A stretch of DNA of 64,000 bases, taken from positions 1 to 64,000 of the forward strand of contig NZ_JABFFR010000009.1 of assembly GCF_013423485.1 (NCBI RefSeq), read 5' to 3'. The stretch comes from Azospirillum oleiclasticum. Its GTDB lineage: Bacteria > Pseudomonadota > Alphaproteobacteria > Azospirillales > Azospirillaceae. A program made the position numbers and the translations under genes. A model generated the notes under the pieces. It worked only from the letters and a program-made list of their open reading frames with translations. It had not been told where the DNA came from and ran no database searches. Below are positions 53,517-62,756 of this stretch, piece after piece; position 1 is the first letter of the stretch, and each line of letters begins with the position of its first letter.

Positions 53517-56483
53517 GTGCGTGGGTTTCGTTTGACGGTTATGGGGACGGTCGCCACGGCGGCATTGATGGCTGGCTCCCCGGCGGGCGCACAGACGCTT
53601 CAGGACGCGGAGTATGTGGGCCAGGAAGGCCTGGAGTTGATCGGCGCCGGCGTGGCGCACACCCGCGGGATCACCGGGCGTGGCGTGATCGTCGGCGTCG
53701 TCGATTCGGGCACCGCCGCCACCCATCCGGAGTTCGCGGGCGCCATCCGCAGCCTGCACATGGCCGGTGCGGGCGTGTCGGACCAGGACACCAACGGGCA
53801 TGGCAGCCACGTGGCGGGGATCATCCTGGCCCGCCGTGACGGCGCCGGGATCGAGGGCGTCGCCTACAACGCGAGCCTCGTCGGTTCGGGGATCAGCGGC
53901 GAACTCTTCGACTCGCCCGGCACCCTGCGTCCGGTGTCGGAGACCGACCCCATCGCCAACCGCCTGCTCAGCAGCGCCTTCGGCACGGCGGTGCGGGAGG
54001 GCGCGCAGGTCATCAACGCCAGCCTGGGGCTCAACCCGCACCCGTCCCTGCGCGGCCCCGACAATCCCCGGCGCACCGCGGTCGATGTGACGGCGGCGGA
54101 GTTCGCGGCCACCTTCCCCACGCTGCTCGCCACCTACCGGGCCGGCGTGGCGGCGGACCGCATCTTCGTCTTCGCCACCGGCAACGAGAGCGAGGCCGAC
54201 CCCGACATCAACGCCGGTCTGCCCTACCGCTTCCCCGAGCTGCAGCGCACCTGGCTGGCGGTCGGCGCCACCGGCCTGCGCGGCGAGGAGACCGACTACA
54301 CCAACCGCTGCGGCGTGGCGGCGGCGTGGTGCGTCTTCGCCCCCGGCGGCGGCGACGACCAGGACAACGAGGGCATCCGGTCGGTGCGGGCTTCCGGCGG
54401 CTACGTCCGCTTCTCCGGCACCTCGATGGCCGCACCGCACGTCACCGGTGTGGCGGCCCTGCTGATCGAGGCCTTCCCCAACCTGACGCCGGAGCAGATC
54501 GTCGACCTGATCCTTGTCAGCGCCGTCGACATGGGCCAGCCGGGCGTGGACGAGGCGTACGGCCACGGCTTCGTCAGCGTGGAGCGCGCGCTCCGTGGCC
54601 CGGTCACCACCGCCACCGACCCGCTGGCCGTCAACACCAACGCGTACGACGTGGCGTACGCGTTGGACTTCAGCGGCGATGGCGGGCTCACCAAGACCGG
54701 CGGCGGCACGCTGATGCTGAGCGGGCACAGCCGCTACACCGGCACCACAACGGTGAGCGCCGGCACGCTGTCCGTCACCGGTTCCTTGGCAAGCCCGGTG
54801 ACGGTCGAGACCGGCGGCACCCTGCGCGGCACCGGCACCATCGGCGGCGCGACCACCGTGTACGGCACGCTGGCCCCCGGCAATTCCCCCGGCATGCTGA
54901 CCTTCACCGCCCCGGTGACGCTCGCCGCCGGCTCCACCACCCGGATCGAGCTGGACGGCACCGGCAATGGTGCGGGCAATTACAGCCGCGTCGTGGTGAC
55001 CACCGCCGCCGACGCCCTGACCGCACCCGGCCTCGCCGCGGGCGGCACGCTGGCGCCGGTGCTGCGCGACCTGTCGGCCCCGGCCACCAACGGCTTCACC
55101 CCGGTGCTGGGCGACCGCTTCACCATCATCGCCGCCGCCGGCGGGGTGAGCGGCGGCTTCGCCGGGATGACCCAGCCGACCGCCGGGCTGGCCGCCGGCA
55201 CCCGCCTCGACACCGCCTACACCGCCACCACGGTGGAGCTGTTCGCCACCCCCACGGCCTACGCCGACCTGTCGCCGCTGGGCCTGTCGCAGACCGCCAA
55301 CCAACGCGCCGTGGGTGCGGCCGTCGACGCGCTGCGCCCGGCGGCCGGCACCCGCGGCGGCGATGCGGTGAACGCCGCCTTCCTGTCGCTCTACGACCAG
55401 GACGCCACGGGCGTGCTGCGGGCGCTGGAGCAGGCGGGCGGCACGCTGCACGCGGACGCGCTGAGCGCCGGCCTGTCCGCCGGCCGGCTGTTCGGCCGCG
55501 CGGTCGAGAACCGGCTGTCCGGCGCCCGCGACAGCGCCGGGGCGACGCAGGCCGCTGGTTCGCTGATGGCGGTGCAGGTCGCCGACGCCCGGCGCGCCGG
55601 CGCCGGCATGGACGACACCGGGGCCGGTCTGGCCGGCCTGCAATTGGCATCGTCCGCAAGCGACAGCGGCTGGAGCGTGTGGACGCGGGTGATGGGTGGC
55701 TTCATGGACCGCTCGGGCGACGGCAACGCCGCCGGGGCCACGGCGCGCACCGGCGCCGGTCTGGTCGGTGCCGACCGGCTCGTCGCCCCCGATCTGCTGG
55801 TCGGCGGCGGGCTGGGCTACGCGCGCACGGTGGCCAAGGCGCGCAACGGCGGCGGCGACGCGGACATCGACCGCTACCAGGCTCTGGCCTACGCCGGCTG
55901 GACGCCGGGGCCGCTGGCGGTGGACGCGCAGCTCGGCTACGCCTTCACGCAGTACGACAGCAGCCGTCCCATCGACGCCACGGGGGCGCAGGCGCGCGGC
56001 GATGCGGACGGGCACGATCTTTCGGCAGCCCTCTCCATCGGCTACCGGATGCCGGTGCAGGGCGTGACGGTGGAGCCGAGGGCCGGCTTCCGCGTGGACC
56101 GCATCCACCGCGACGACCTGACGGAGACCGGGGCCGGCCTGTTCAATCTGTCGGTGGAGGACGAGACGCTGCTGTCCGCCCGCTCGCATCTCGGCGTCCG
56201 CGCCGCTTACGCCCTGTCGGCGGGGGAGACGAGGCTGCTGATCGACGGCCGGCTGGGCTGGGAGCACGAGTTCGCCGACACCGGCGCCCGCGTGACCGCT
56301 GCCATGGGGGGCGTCGGCTACAGCGTGGACGGCAGCCGCACCGGCCGCGACGCCGCGGTCGGCGGGGTCGGCATCGCCGGGGCGCTCGGCGAGGGCGTGG
56401 CGCTGGTCGCCGATTACGGCTTCGAGGTGCGGCGCGACCAGACCGACCACGCGGTCACCGCCGGGCTCCGCATCCGCTGGTAG
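53517..56483 (+). CDS. Subtilisin-like serine protease autotransporter
   Basis: 988 residues from GTG 53517 (GGAAAGG upstream; a TTG at 53499 is less likely). Signal peptide ends SPAGAQ. The S8 protease domain has the triad D (VGVVDSGTAATHPEF), H (NGHGSHVAGI) and S (FSGTSMAAPHVTGVAALL). A passenger-associated repeat (LTKTGGGTLMLSGHSRYTGTTTV) leads to a beta-helix and a C-terminal beta-barrel (about 700-988) ending IRW. The protein would be secreted through type V secretion and act on host or environmental proteins, or process surface proteins. Confidence 0.93.
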   Translation: MRGFRLTVMGTVATAALMAGSPAGAQTLQDAEYVGQEGLELIGAGVAHTRGITGRGVIVGVVDSGTAATHPEFAGAIRSLHMAGAGVSDQDTNGHGSHVAGIILARRDGAGIEGVAYNASLVGSGISGELFDSPGTLRPVSETDPIANRLLSSAFGTAVREGAQVINASLGLNPHPSLRGPDNPRRTAVDVTAAEFAATFPTLLATYRAGVAADRIFVFATGNESEADPDINAGLPYRFPELQRTWLAVGATGLRGEETDYTNRCGVAAAWCVFAPGGGDDQDNEGIRSVRASGGYVRFSGTSMAAPHVTGVAALLIEAFPNLTPEQIVDLILVSAVDMGQPGVDEAYGHGFVSVERALRGPVTTATDPLAVNTNAYDVAYALDFSGDGGLTKTGGGTLMLSGHSRYTGTTTVSAGTLSVTGSLASPVTVETGGTLRGTGTIGGATTVYGTLAPGNSPGMLTFTAPVTLAAGSTTRIELDGTGNGAGNYSRVVVTTAADALTAPGLAAGGTLAPVLRDLSAPATNGFTPVLGDRFTIIAAAGGVSGGFAGMTQPTAGLAAGTRLDTAYTATTVELFATPTAYADLSPLGLSQTANQRAVGAAVDALRPAAGTRGGDAVNAAFLSLYDQDATGVLRALEQAGGTLHADALSAGLSAGRLFGRAVENRLSGARDSAGATQAAGSLMAVQVADARRAGAGMDDTGAGLAGLQLASSASDSGWSVWTRVMGGFMDRSGDGNAAGATARTGAGLVGADRLVAPDLLVGGGLGYARTVAKARNGGGDADIDRYQALAYAGWTPGPLAVDAQLGYAFTQYDSSRPIDATGAQARGDADGHDLSAALSIGYRMPVQGVTVEPRAGFRVDRIHRDDLTETGAGLFNLSVEDETLLSARSHLGVRAAYALSAGETRLLIDGRLGWEHEFADTGARVTAAMGGVGYSVDGSRTGRDAAVGGVGIAGALGEGVALVADYGFEVRRDQTDHAVTAGLRIRW

Positions 56484-56492
56484 GCACAGAAC

Positions 56493-57863
56493 CTACCGCG
56501 GCAGCAGCACCGTCGCCCGCAATCCACCCTCCGGCCGGTTGGCGAGCGTCACGTCGCCGCCGTGCCGCCGCAGGATGGTGCGGGCGGTGGACAGGCCCAG
56601 CCCGACGCCGCCGGTGTCGCGGGAGCGGGAGCGCTCCAGCCGGTAGAAGGGGGCGAAGACTTTCTCCGCCTCCTCCACCGGGATGCCGGGGCCGTCGTCG
56701 TCGATGGTGATGCGGGCGTTCCCGACCTCCGCCGCCAGCCCGACGCGGCAGCCGCCGCCATAGGCGATGGCGTTGTCCATCAGGTTGGCGAGCGCGCGGC
56801 GCAGCGCCACCGGCCGGCCGTCCACCGTCAGATGGCCGGGGCCCTGGTAGGTGGCGTCGCAGCCGGCGTCCACCCGGTCGTCGCACAGGCTTTGCAGCAG
56901 GTCGGCGAGGTCCAGCGGCCCGCGCGGCTCCTTCTGCGCGTCGTCGCGGGCGAAGGCCAGGGTGGCCTTGATCATCTGCTCCATCTCGTCGAGATCGGCC
57001 AGCATCTTGCGCTGCATCTCCGGGTCCTCGACCAGCTCGGCGCGCAGGCGCAGGCGGGTCAGCGGCGTGCGCAGGTCGTGGCTGATGGCGGCCAGCATCT
57101 GCGTGCGGTCGGCAACGAAGCGGCGCAGACGCTCCTGCATCAGGTTGAAGGCGCGGGTGGCGGTGCGCAGCTCGCGCGGGCCGACCTCGGCCAGCGGCGC
57201 CGCCTCGCCGTCAACGCCCAGCCGCTCCGACGCGGCGGCGAAGCCGGCGAGCGGGGCGGTCAGCCGGCGCGCCGCCCACAGCGACAGCGCCGCCACCACG
57301 GCGACGATGCCGGCCATCCACAGCCCGAAGCGCAGCATCTGGAACGGTCCGTCGGGCGGCTCACCGCTGGTGAAGACCAGCCAGCTCCCGTCGGTGAGCT
57401 GGACGAACAGCCGGACCATGCTGGGCCCACGCGGATCGTCCGGCAAGGGCAAGGGGCGCGGCGGCCCCAACCCGCGGTCGTGCCGCATCTCGATCAGGAC
57501 CGGGCGGTCGGGATCGCCGATCGCCTGCCGGACGCGGCGGCGCAGGAACTCCAGCGGCATGCCGGGCGGGTCGGGCCGCACGCGCGGCGCCTTGTCGCGC
57601 CAGTCCACGCCCAGGATCGGGTCGTCGAGCGCCCGCACCACCCGCGGCCGCTCGGCCTGCGGCGTCGATTCGACGAGCTGGACGATGGCGGACACGCGGC
57701 CGACCCAGACACGGAAGCTGTGCACCGGCGGCCCCTCCGGCCGGTCGGTCAGATAGATCAGCGCGCTGACCGCCTGGGTCAGGAACAGGGCCAGCACCAC
57801 GGTGGCCGCGGTGCGGGCGGCGATGCTGTCCGGCAGCAGCCGGCGGGCGATGCGGCGGATCAT
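56493..57863 (-). CDS. Membrane sensor histidine kinase
   Basis: 456 residues from ATG 57863. Two membrane helices (AATVVLALFLTQAVSALIYL and LWMAGIVAVVAALSLWAAR) enclose a periplasmic sensor of about 140 residues. They are followed by HAMP, the phospho-acceptor AAISHDLRTPLTRLRLRAE, and the ATP-binding NLMDNAIAYG, DDGPGIP and GVGLGLSTA boxes. The start overlaps the response-regulator stop by four bases. With its divergent Spy-like neighbour it resembles Cpx/envelope-stress type systems. Confidence 0.93.
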   Translation of the reverse strand: MIRRIARRLLPDSIAARTAATVVLALFLTQAVSALIYLTDRPEGPPVHSFRVWVGRVSAIVQLVESTPQAERPRVVRALDDPILGVDWRDKAPRVRPDPPGMPLEFLRRRVRQAIGDPDRPVLIEMRHDRGLGPPRPLPLPDDPRGPSMVRLFVQLTDGSWLVFTSGEPPDGPFQMLRFGLWMAGIVAVVAALSLWAARRLTAPLAGFAAASERLGVDGEAAPLAEVGPRELRTATRAFNLMQERLRRFVADRTQMLAAISHDLRTPLTRLRLRAELVEDPEMQRKMLADLDEMEQMIKATLAFARDDAQKEPRGPLDLADLLQSLCDDRVDAGCDATYQGPGHLTVDGRPVALRRALANLMDNAIAYGGGCRVGLAAEVGNARITIDDDGPGIPVEEAEKVFAPFYRLERSRSRDTGGVGLGLSTARTILRRHGGDVTLANRPEGGLRATVLLPR

Positions 57864-58621
57864 GGCGCGGCGGGGCCGGTGGTGACGGCGGGGGTGAATA
57901 TGTAGCCGCCGCCGCGCACCGTCTTGATGATGGTGGGGTCGGCCGGGTCCGGCTCGATCTTGCGGCGCAGTCGGCTGACCTGCACATCGACCGAGCGGTC
58001 GAAGGGCACCGCCGCCCGCCCGCGCGCGAGGTCGAGAAGCTGGTCGCGGTTCAGCACCCGCTGCGGGTGCTCCACGAAGGCGACCAGCAGGTCGTATTCC
58101 CCGGCGGACAGCTGCACCAGCACGCCGTCGGGCGAGCGCAGCTCGCGCTTCGCCACGTCCAGGCTCCAGCCCTCGAAGCGCAGCAGCGTGCCGGTGGGGG
58201 CGGCGCCGGGGGCCGCCGGCACGGCGACGGCGCGGCGCAGCACCGCCTTGATGCGGGCCAGCAGCTCGCGCGGGCCGAAGGGCTTCGCCAGATAATCGTC
58301 GGCCCCCATCTCCAGCCCGATGATGCGGTCGGTCTCCTCGCCCATGGCGGTCAGCATGATGATGGGGACGGCCGCGGTGGCGGACCCGGCGCGCAGCCGG
58401 CGGCACAGCGACAGCCCGTCCTCCCCCGGCAGCATCAGGTCGAGCACGATCAGGTCGATGCGCGCCGTCTCCAGCGCCTTCATCATCTCCTGCCCGTCGC
58501 GCGCCGCGGTCACGCGGAAGCCGTGGCGCGTCAGGAACTGGGAGACGAGGCTGCGGATTTCCCGGTCGTCATCGACCACGAGAAGGTGGGGCGTGCGGTC
58601 CATGGCCGCATGATCCGCCAC
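57860..58621 (-). CDS. OmpR-family response regulator
   Basis: 253 residues. Receiver: LVVDDDREIRSLV, phospho-Asp in DLIVLDLMLPGEDGL, Lys in YLAKPFGPREL. C-terminal winged helix: LSAGEYDLLVAFVEHPQRVLNRDQLLDLARG and FDRSVDVQVSRLRRKIEPDP. It is transcribed leftward with its kinase behind it, and probably binds the GTTAC boxes upstream. Confidence 0.94.
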   Translation of the reverse strand: MADHAAMDRTPHLLVVDDDREIRSLVSQFLTRHGFRVTAARDGQEMMKALETARIDLIVLDLMLPGEDGLSLCRRLRAGSATAAVPIIMLTAMGEETDRIIGLEMGADDYLAKPFGPRELLARIKAVLRRAVAVPAAPGAAPTGTLLRFEGWSLDVAKRELRSPDGVLVQLSAGEYDLLVAFVEHPQRVLNRDQLLDLARGRAAVPFDRSVDVQVSRLRRKIEPDPADPTIIKTVRGGGYIFTPAVTTGPAAP

Positions 58622-58648
58622 CGCCGCCCGGCGGTTAAGAGGAAAAGT

Positions 58649-58691
58649 GTTACGGCCCGTAACCAGCCCGGCGGCGGTTACACAGCGTTAC
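58649..58691. promoter_or_regulatory. GTTAC boxes between the two-component operon and the Spy-like gene
   Basis: GTTAC at 58649, 58677 and 58687, plus the inverted copy GTAAC at 58659. The spacings (10 bp between the last two direct copies; a GTTAC-5-GTAAC inverted pair) match OmpR-family binding patterns. They lie 28 bp upstream of the regulator start and 112 bp before the Spy-like start, consistent with joint or auto-regulation. Confidence 0.5.
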
Positions 58692-58802
58692 GAAACCCCC
58701 CATTGGTGGACATGAAGCGGCAAAGCTCCGGCCCCATCCTTTGCTCATCGGGGCGACGGACACGAGCTTCGGACCCCGATCCGAGATCAAGGAGCACAGA
58801 CC

Positions 58803-59372
58803 ATGAAACGCACCCTTCTTTCCACCGCCATCCTGGCCGTCGGCATCGCCGTCGCGATCCCGGTCGCGGCCCAGCAGTTCGGTCCCGGTCAGGGCCGGGG
58901 CGGCATGCACGGGGCGCATTGGGGCGGCGGTCCCGGCATGGGCCGCATGTGCGAGGAGGGCGAGGCCCGCGCCGCCGGCATGCTGGCCTACGCCGAAAAG
59001 CGCCTGAACATCACCGACGCCCAGCGCGCCGCCTGGACCAAGCTGGCCGATCAGGTGCGCACCAGCGCCGCCGAGATGCAGAAGACCTGCCTCGCCAACC
59101 GCCCGCAGCCGCCGCAGCCCGGCCAGGGCCCGCAGCAGACGACCCTGCCGGATCGCCTGGGCCATATGGAAACCATGATGACGGCCGGCCTGGAGTCGAT
59201 CAAGCGCGTCAAGCCCGCGCTCGACGACCTCTACGCCCAGCTCACGCCCGAGCAGAAGAAGCTCGCCGACGAGTTCGTGAACCGCGGCATGCGCGGGATG
59301 CAGGGCGGCCCCGGCAAGCCGGGCGGGCCGGGTATGCCGGGTGGTCCGGGCGCGCCGCGTCAGCCGGGCTGA
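58803..59372 (+). CDS. Spy/CpxP-like LTXXQ-motif periplasmic protein
   Basis: 189 residues. Signal peptide ends PVAAQQ. The mature part has LNITDAQRAAWTKLADQVR and LTPEQKKLADEFVNRGM, two LTxxQ-type helices typical of Spy/CpxP periplasmic chaperones, and a Pro/Gly-rich tail (GGPGKPGGPGMPGGPG). It is divergent from an envelope-type two-component system that probably controls it; metal or envelope stress is the likely signal. The length slightly exceeds Spy because of the tail. Confidence 0.8.
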   Translation: MKRTLLSTAILAVGIAVAIPVAAQQFGPGQGRGGMHGAHWGGGPGMGRMCEEGEARAAGMLAYAEKRLNITDAQRAAWTKLADQVRTSAAEMQKTCLANRPQPPQPGQGPQQTTLPDRLGHMETMMTAGLESIKRVKPALDDLYAQLTPEQKKLADEFVNRGMRGMQGGPGKPGGPGMPGGPGAPRQPG

Positions 59373-59554
59373 GTCTCGGCACCAGCCACGGGCAACCGTT
59401 GGGTTGAGAGCGTGGCGTGACGGAGCCCGGACGGCACAAAGCCCCTGTGCCGTCCGGGCCGACCGTCCCTGGAATCCGCCTATGCATCGCCGGACGACCG
59501 CGTTACTCTACCCCGGCGCGAGCGGCGTGGGCGGACATTCGGAACAGCGCGGGC

Positions 59555-62518
59555 ATGGCGGAGATCGCGTTAAACCACATCACCCGCTGGGCCGGCGAGA
59601 AGGACAGCCAAGACGGGCTGCCTGAACTGGTGCACCGCCTGATCCGCGAGACGCCGGGGATCCGCCGGCTGTACCTGCCCACCGGTGACGCCACCCGCTA
59701 CCGCGGCTGGGACGGGCTGGCCACGGCGGTGGAGGGCGGCGGCAACATCCGCCTGCCCGCCGGCGAGTCCGCCTGGGAAATGGGCGTCACGGCCGACATC
59801 AAGGGCAAGGCCGACGAGGATTACGACAAGCGCAGCACGGCGCCACTCCCCGACACGACCTTCGTCTTCGTCACACCGCGGCAATGGCCGGGCGGCAAGG
59901 CGTGGGCCGACGCCCGCCGGGCGGAGGGGCTGTGGCGGGACGTGCGGGTGCTGGACGGCGGCGACCTGCACCAGTGGCTCGCCGATTCGCCGCGCGCCGC
60001 CCTGTGGTTCGCGGCCAAGCATCTGGGCTTGGCGGAGGCCAAGGCCGATTGGTCCGACCCCGTCATCGCCTGGGACGACGACGCGCTCCGCGTCGAGACC
60101 GGCCCGCTGGCGTGGCTGACCTGGACGGCGCGGCTGACGCCGCTGCTGGGCCGCGAGGACGAGAAGCGGGCGCTTCTGGACTGGGCGCGGACGGGCGGCG
60201 GTGTGCGCTTCCGCTTCTTGGTGGGGGAAGGCGGATCGGGCAAGACCCGTCTGGCCCACGAGGTGGCCTTCGAACTGGCCGCGTCCGATCCGCTGTGGGC
60301 GGCCGGTCGGGTGGAGGCGGACACGCCCTTCCCGCTCGACGCCGGCCTGCGCGGCTGCCTGCTGCTGGTCGATTACCCGGAGGAGCGGCGGGACGCGGTG
60401 CGCGAGCGGCTGCGCCAACTGGCCGCGGCCCCCGGCGACCCCGCCCGCCCGGTGCGCGTGCTGTTCCTCAGCCGCCGCGGCGCCGACCTCTGGCAGGACG
60501 TGGTGGACGAGGCCCGCGCCGTCACCCGCCAGGACCCCGACATCCCCTTGCCGGAAGGGCTCCCCGCCGACGACGCCTGGGCGCTGTTCCGGGCGGCGGT
60601 GCCGCGGGTGCCGCGCGCGGCGGACGGCCCCCCGCCCGCGCTGCTGGACGAAGCGGCCTTCCGGGAGTGGTTCGCGCGGATGCCGGTCAACCAGCGCCCG
60701 CTGCTGGTGACCGCCGCGGCGGTCGAGACGGCGCTGAACCCCGACCACCCGGCGGTGCGCCTGTCCGCCGACATGGTGATCGACGCGCTCGCCCGGCGGG
60801 AGGCGGAACGGCTGCACAACCTCACCCGCCTCCACGGCCTGCCGCGCCGTGCGCTGAGCCGCCTGTCGGCCCTGGCGGCGGTGCGCGGAAGCCTGGACGA
60901 GCCGGCCATCGAGCGGCTGGCGGCCCCGGCGCTCGGCCTCGACGTCGGCCCCGCCCCCGGCCTGATCGACCGCCTGACGGACACCGGCTGCCTGAAGGCC
61001 GGCGCGCTGCCGGCCCCCCAGCCCGACATCGTGGCGGCGGCCCTGCTGGTCCGCGAACTGTCCGACCGCCCCGCCAAGGCCCCCGAATGGCTGTGGACCG
61101 CACTGGACGGCCGCGAGGCGGAAGCCATCGACCGCCTGGGCCGCCTGACATGGGACGCCGAGGTGGTGCTGGGCCTGCACAAGTCCGGCTTCACCGGCTG
61201 GCTGGCCGCCATGGTCCAGGGCCGCCCGGATCGCTGCGAGCGGCTGGAACCGCTGTTGCTCGAGGTCACGCTTCCGCACGGCCTGCTGCCGCTGTCGGCT
61301 GCCGTCTACCGGACGCAAATCGAGGGCGCACCGGACGACGAAGCCCGCGCGAGGGCGGCGTCCAATCTGTCGGTGCGCCTCAGCGCGCTGGGCGACGGAC
61401 CAGGGGCGCTGGCGACGATTTGGGACGCGGTGGCGATATACCGTCGTCTGGCGGCGCAGACCCCGGCGCGCTTCGAGCCGGACTTGGCTTTGAGCCTGAA
61501 CAACCTGTCCAACCGTCTGTCGAACGCCGGGGAGGGTGCGGAGGCGCTGGCGGCGAGCCGGGAGGCGGTGGAGTTGTACCGTCGTCTGGCGGCGCACTCG
61601 CCGGCGCGCTTCGAGCCGGTCTTGGCGGCGAGCCTGAACAACCTGTCCGTTCAGCTGTCGAACCCCGGGGAGCGTGCGAAGGCGCTGGCGGCGAGCCGGG
61701 AGGCGGTGGAGTTGTACCGTCGTCTGGCGGCGCACTCGCCGGCGCGCTTCGAGCCGGTCTTGGCGGCGAGCCTGAACAACCTGTCCCTTTGGCTGGCAGA
61801 CGCCGGGGAGGGTGCGGCGGCACTAGCGGCGATCTGGGAGGCCGTCGAGCTGTACCGTCGTTTGGCGGCGCAGGCTCCAGCGCGCTTCGAGTCGAACTTG
61901 GCAGCGAGCCTGAACAACCTGTCCGTTCAGCTGTCGAACCCCGGGGAGCGTGCGAAGGCGCTGGCGGCGAGCCGGGAGGCGGTGGCGATCCGGCGGCGTC
62001 TGGCGGCGCTGGCCCCGGCGCGATTCGAACCGGTCTTGGCGGCGAGCCTGAACAACCTGTCCGTTCAGCTGTCGAACCCCGGGGAGCGTGCGAAGGCGCT
62101 GGCGGCGAGCCGGGAGGCGGTGGCGATCCGGCGGCGTCTGGCGGCGCTGGCCCCGGCGCGATTCGAACCGGTCTTGGCGGCGAGCCTGAACAACCTGTCC
62201 CTTCGGCTGTCGGATGCCGGGGAGGGTGCGGGGGCGCTGGCGGCAATCCGGGAGACGGTGGAGCTGTACCGGCGTCTGGCGGCGCAATCCCCGGCTCGCT
62301 TCGAGCCGGACTTGGCGCGGAGCCTCTACGTCCTGGCTCTCAGGCTGGACGAGGCGGGCGCTCCCGACGACGCCCTGCCCTGCGCCGAAGAGGCGGAGCG
62401 CCTGTGCGCCCCTTACGCCGCGGCGGTTCCGGGCGGCCCCGCCGGGCGGCTGCACCGGGCGATCCTCGGCGAACTCGCCCGGCTGCGCGCCAAGGCGGCG
62501 GGGGTGGCGGAGGGGTGA
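59555..62518 (+). CDS. STAND-type NTPase with nuclease-like N-terminus and TPR repeats (defence candidate)
   Basis: 987 residues from ATG 59555. Residues 1-160 form an alpha/beta domain with GWDGL, SAWEMGVTADIKGKADEDYDKR and TTFVFVTPRQWPGG, resembling PD-(D/E)XK-like effector domains fused to bacterial STAND proteins. Walker A is GEGGSGKT (224-231) and Walker B LLLVDY (268-273), with LFLSRRG and a winged-helix-like region after. From about 600 to 960 come seven TPR units of exactly 46 residues. This is the layout of Avs/NLR-like antiphage sensors: effector, NTPase switch, repeat sensor. Function is inferred, and no partner gene is adjacent. The ribosome-binding site is weak, so the start is not certain. 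Confidence 0.75.
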   Translation: MAEIALNHITRWAGEKDSQDGLPELVHRLIRETPGIRRLYLPTGDATRYRGWDGLATAVEGGGNIRLPAGESAWEMGVTADIKGKADEDYDKRSTAPLPDTTFVFVTPRQWPGGKAWADARRAEGLWRDVRVLDGGDLHQWLADSPRAALWFAAKHLGLAEAKADWSDPVIAWDDDALRVETGPLAWLTWTARLTPLLGREDEKRALLDWARTGGGVRFRFLVGEGGSGKTRLAHEVAFELAASDPLWAAGRVEADTPFPLDAGLRGCLLLVDYPEERRDAVRERLRQLAAAPGDPARPVRVLFLSRRGADLWQDVVDEARAVTRQDPDIPLPEGLPADDAWALFRAAVPRVPRAADGPPPALLDEAAFREWFARMPVNQRPLLVTAAAVETALNPDHPAVRLSADMVIDALARREAERLHNLTRLHGLPRRALSRLSALAAVRGSLDEPAIERLAAPALGLDVGPAPGLIDRLTDTGCLKAGALPAPQPDIVAAALLVRELSDRPAKAPEWLWTALDGREAEAIDRLGRLTWDAEVVLGLHKSGFTGWLAAMVQGRPDRCERLEPLLLEVTLPHGLLPLSAAVYRTQIEGAPDDEARARAASNLSVRLSALGDGPGALATIWDAVAIYRRLAAQTPARFEPDLALSLNNLSNRLSNAGEGAEALAASREAVELYRRLAAHSPARFEPVLAASLNNLSVQLSNPGERAKALAASREAVELYRRLAAHSPARFEPVLAASLNNLSLWLADAGEGAAALAAIWEAVELYRRLAAQAPARFESNLAASLNNLSVQLSNPGERAKALAASREAVAIRRRLAALAPARFEPVLAASLNNLSVQLSNPGERAKALAASREAVAIRRRLAALAPARFEPVLAASLNNLSLRLSDAGEGAGALAAIRETVELYRRLAAQSPARFEPDLARSLYVLALRLDEAGAPDDALPCAEEAERLCAPYAAAVPGGPAGRLHRAILGELARLRAKAAGVAEG
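61361..62326 (+). repeat. Seven 138-bp (46-codon) TPR repeat units
   Basis: Units begin at 61361, 61499, 61637, 61775, 61913, 62051 and 62189, keyed on AACAACCTGTCC. Units 61913-62050 and 62051-62188 are identical over all 138 bp. The other units differ at several positions. The identity points to very recent duplication or gene conversion. Confidence 0.95.
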
Positions 62519-62563
62519 GTGGCCGTTCGACAACCCGTCATGAACCGGCCGATGTGCCTTGAT

Positions 62564-62648
62564 CCGTCATCCCCGCGAAGGCGGGGATCCAGTCTTTTCA
62601 GGGGCTTGTCGCGTCGGCCTGGATCCCCGGTCGAGCCGGGGATGACGG
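62564..62648. repeat. Composite inverted repeat (REP-like element)
   Basis: CCGTCATCCCCGCGAAGGCG and a continuing GGGGATCCAG (62564-62592) are largely the reverse complement of 62619-62648 (ending GGGGATGACGG). Each arm is itself a hairpin (CCCCG...CGGGG). It lies between the STAND gene and the FNR gene and resembles dispersed intergenic repeats. Confidence 0.8.
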
Positions 62649-62756
62649 ATCGAGGACGGATCTTCGGCGAACGCGAGGTGTCGAGGCGGTCTCCCGTGTG
62701 GCTGACGATGCTTCGGGAAGCCCGGTCGTCGTCATGCCTGCGCGGCAAAATCACCC

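Noticed and set aside
61361..62326. Regular repeats considered as a CRISPR array
   Set aside because: Units are 138 bp with no unique spacers and keep reading frame; they encode TPRs. No CRISPR array was seen anywhere in the window.
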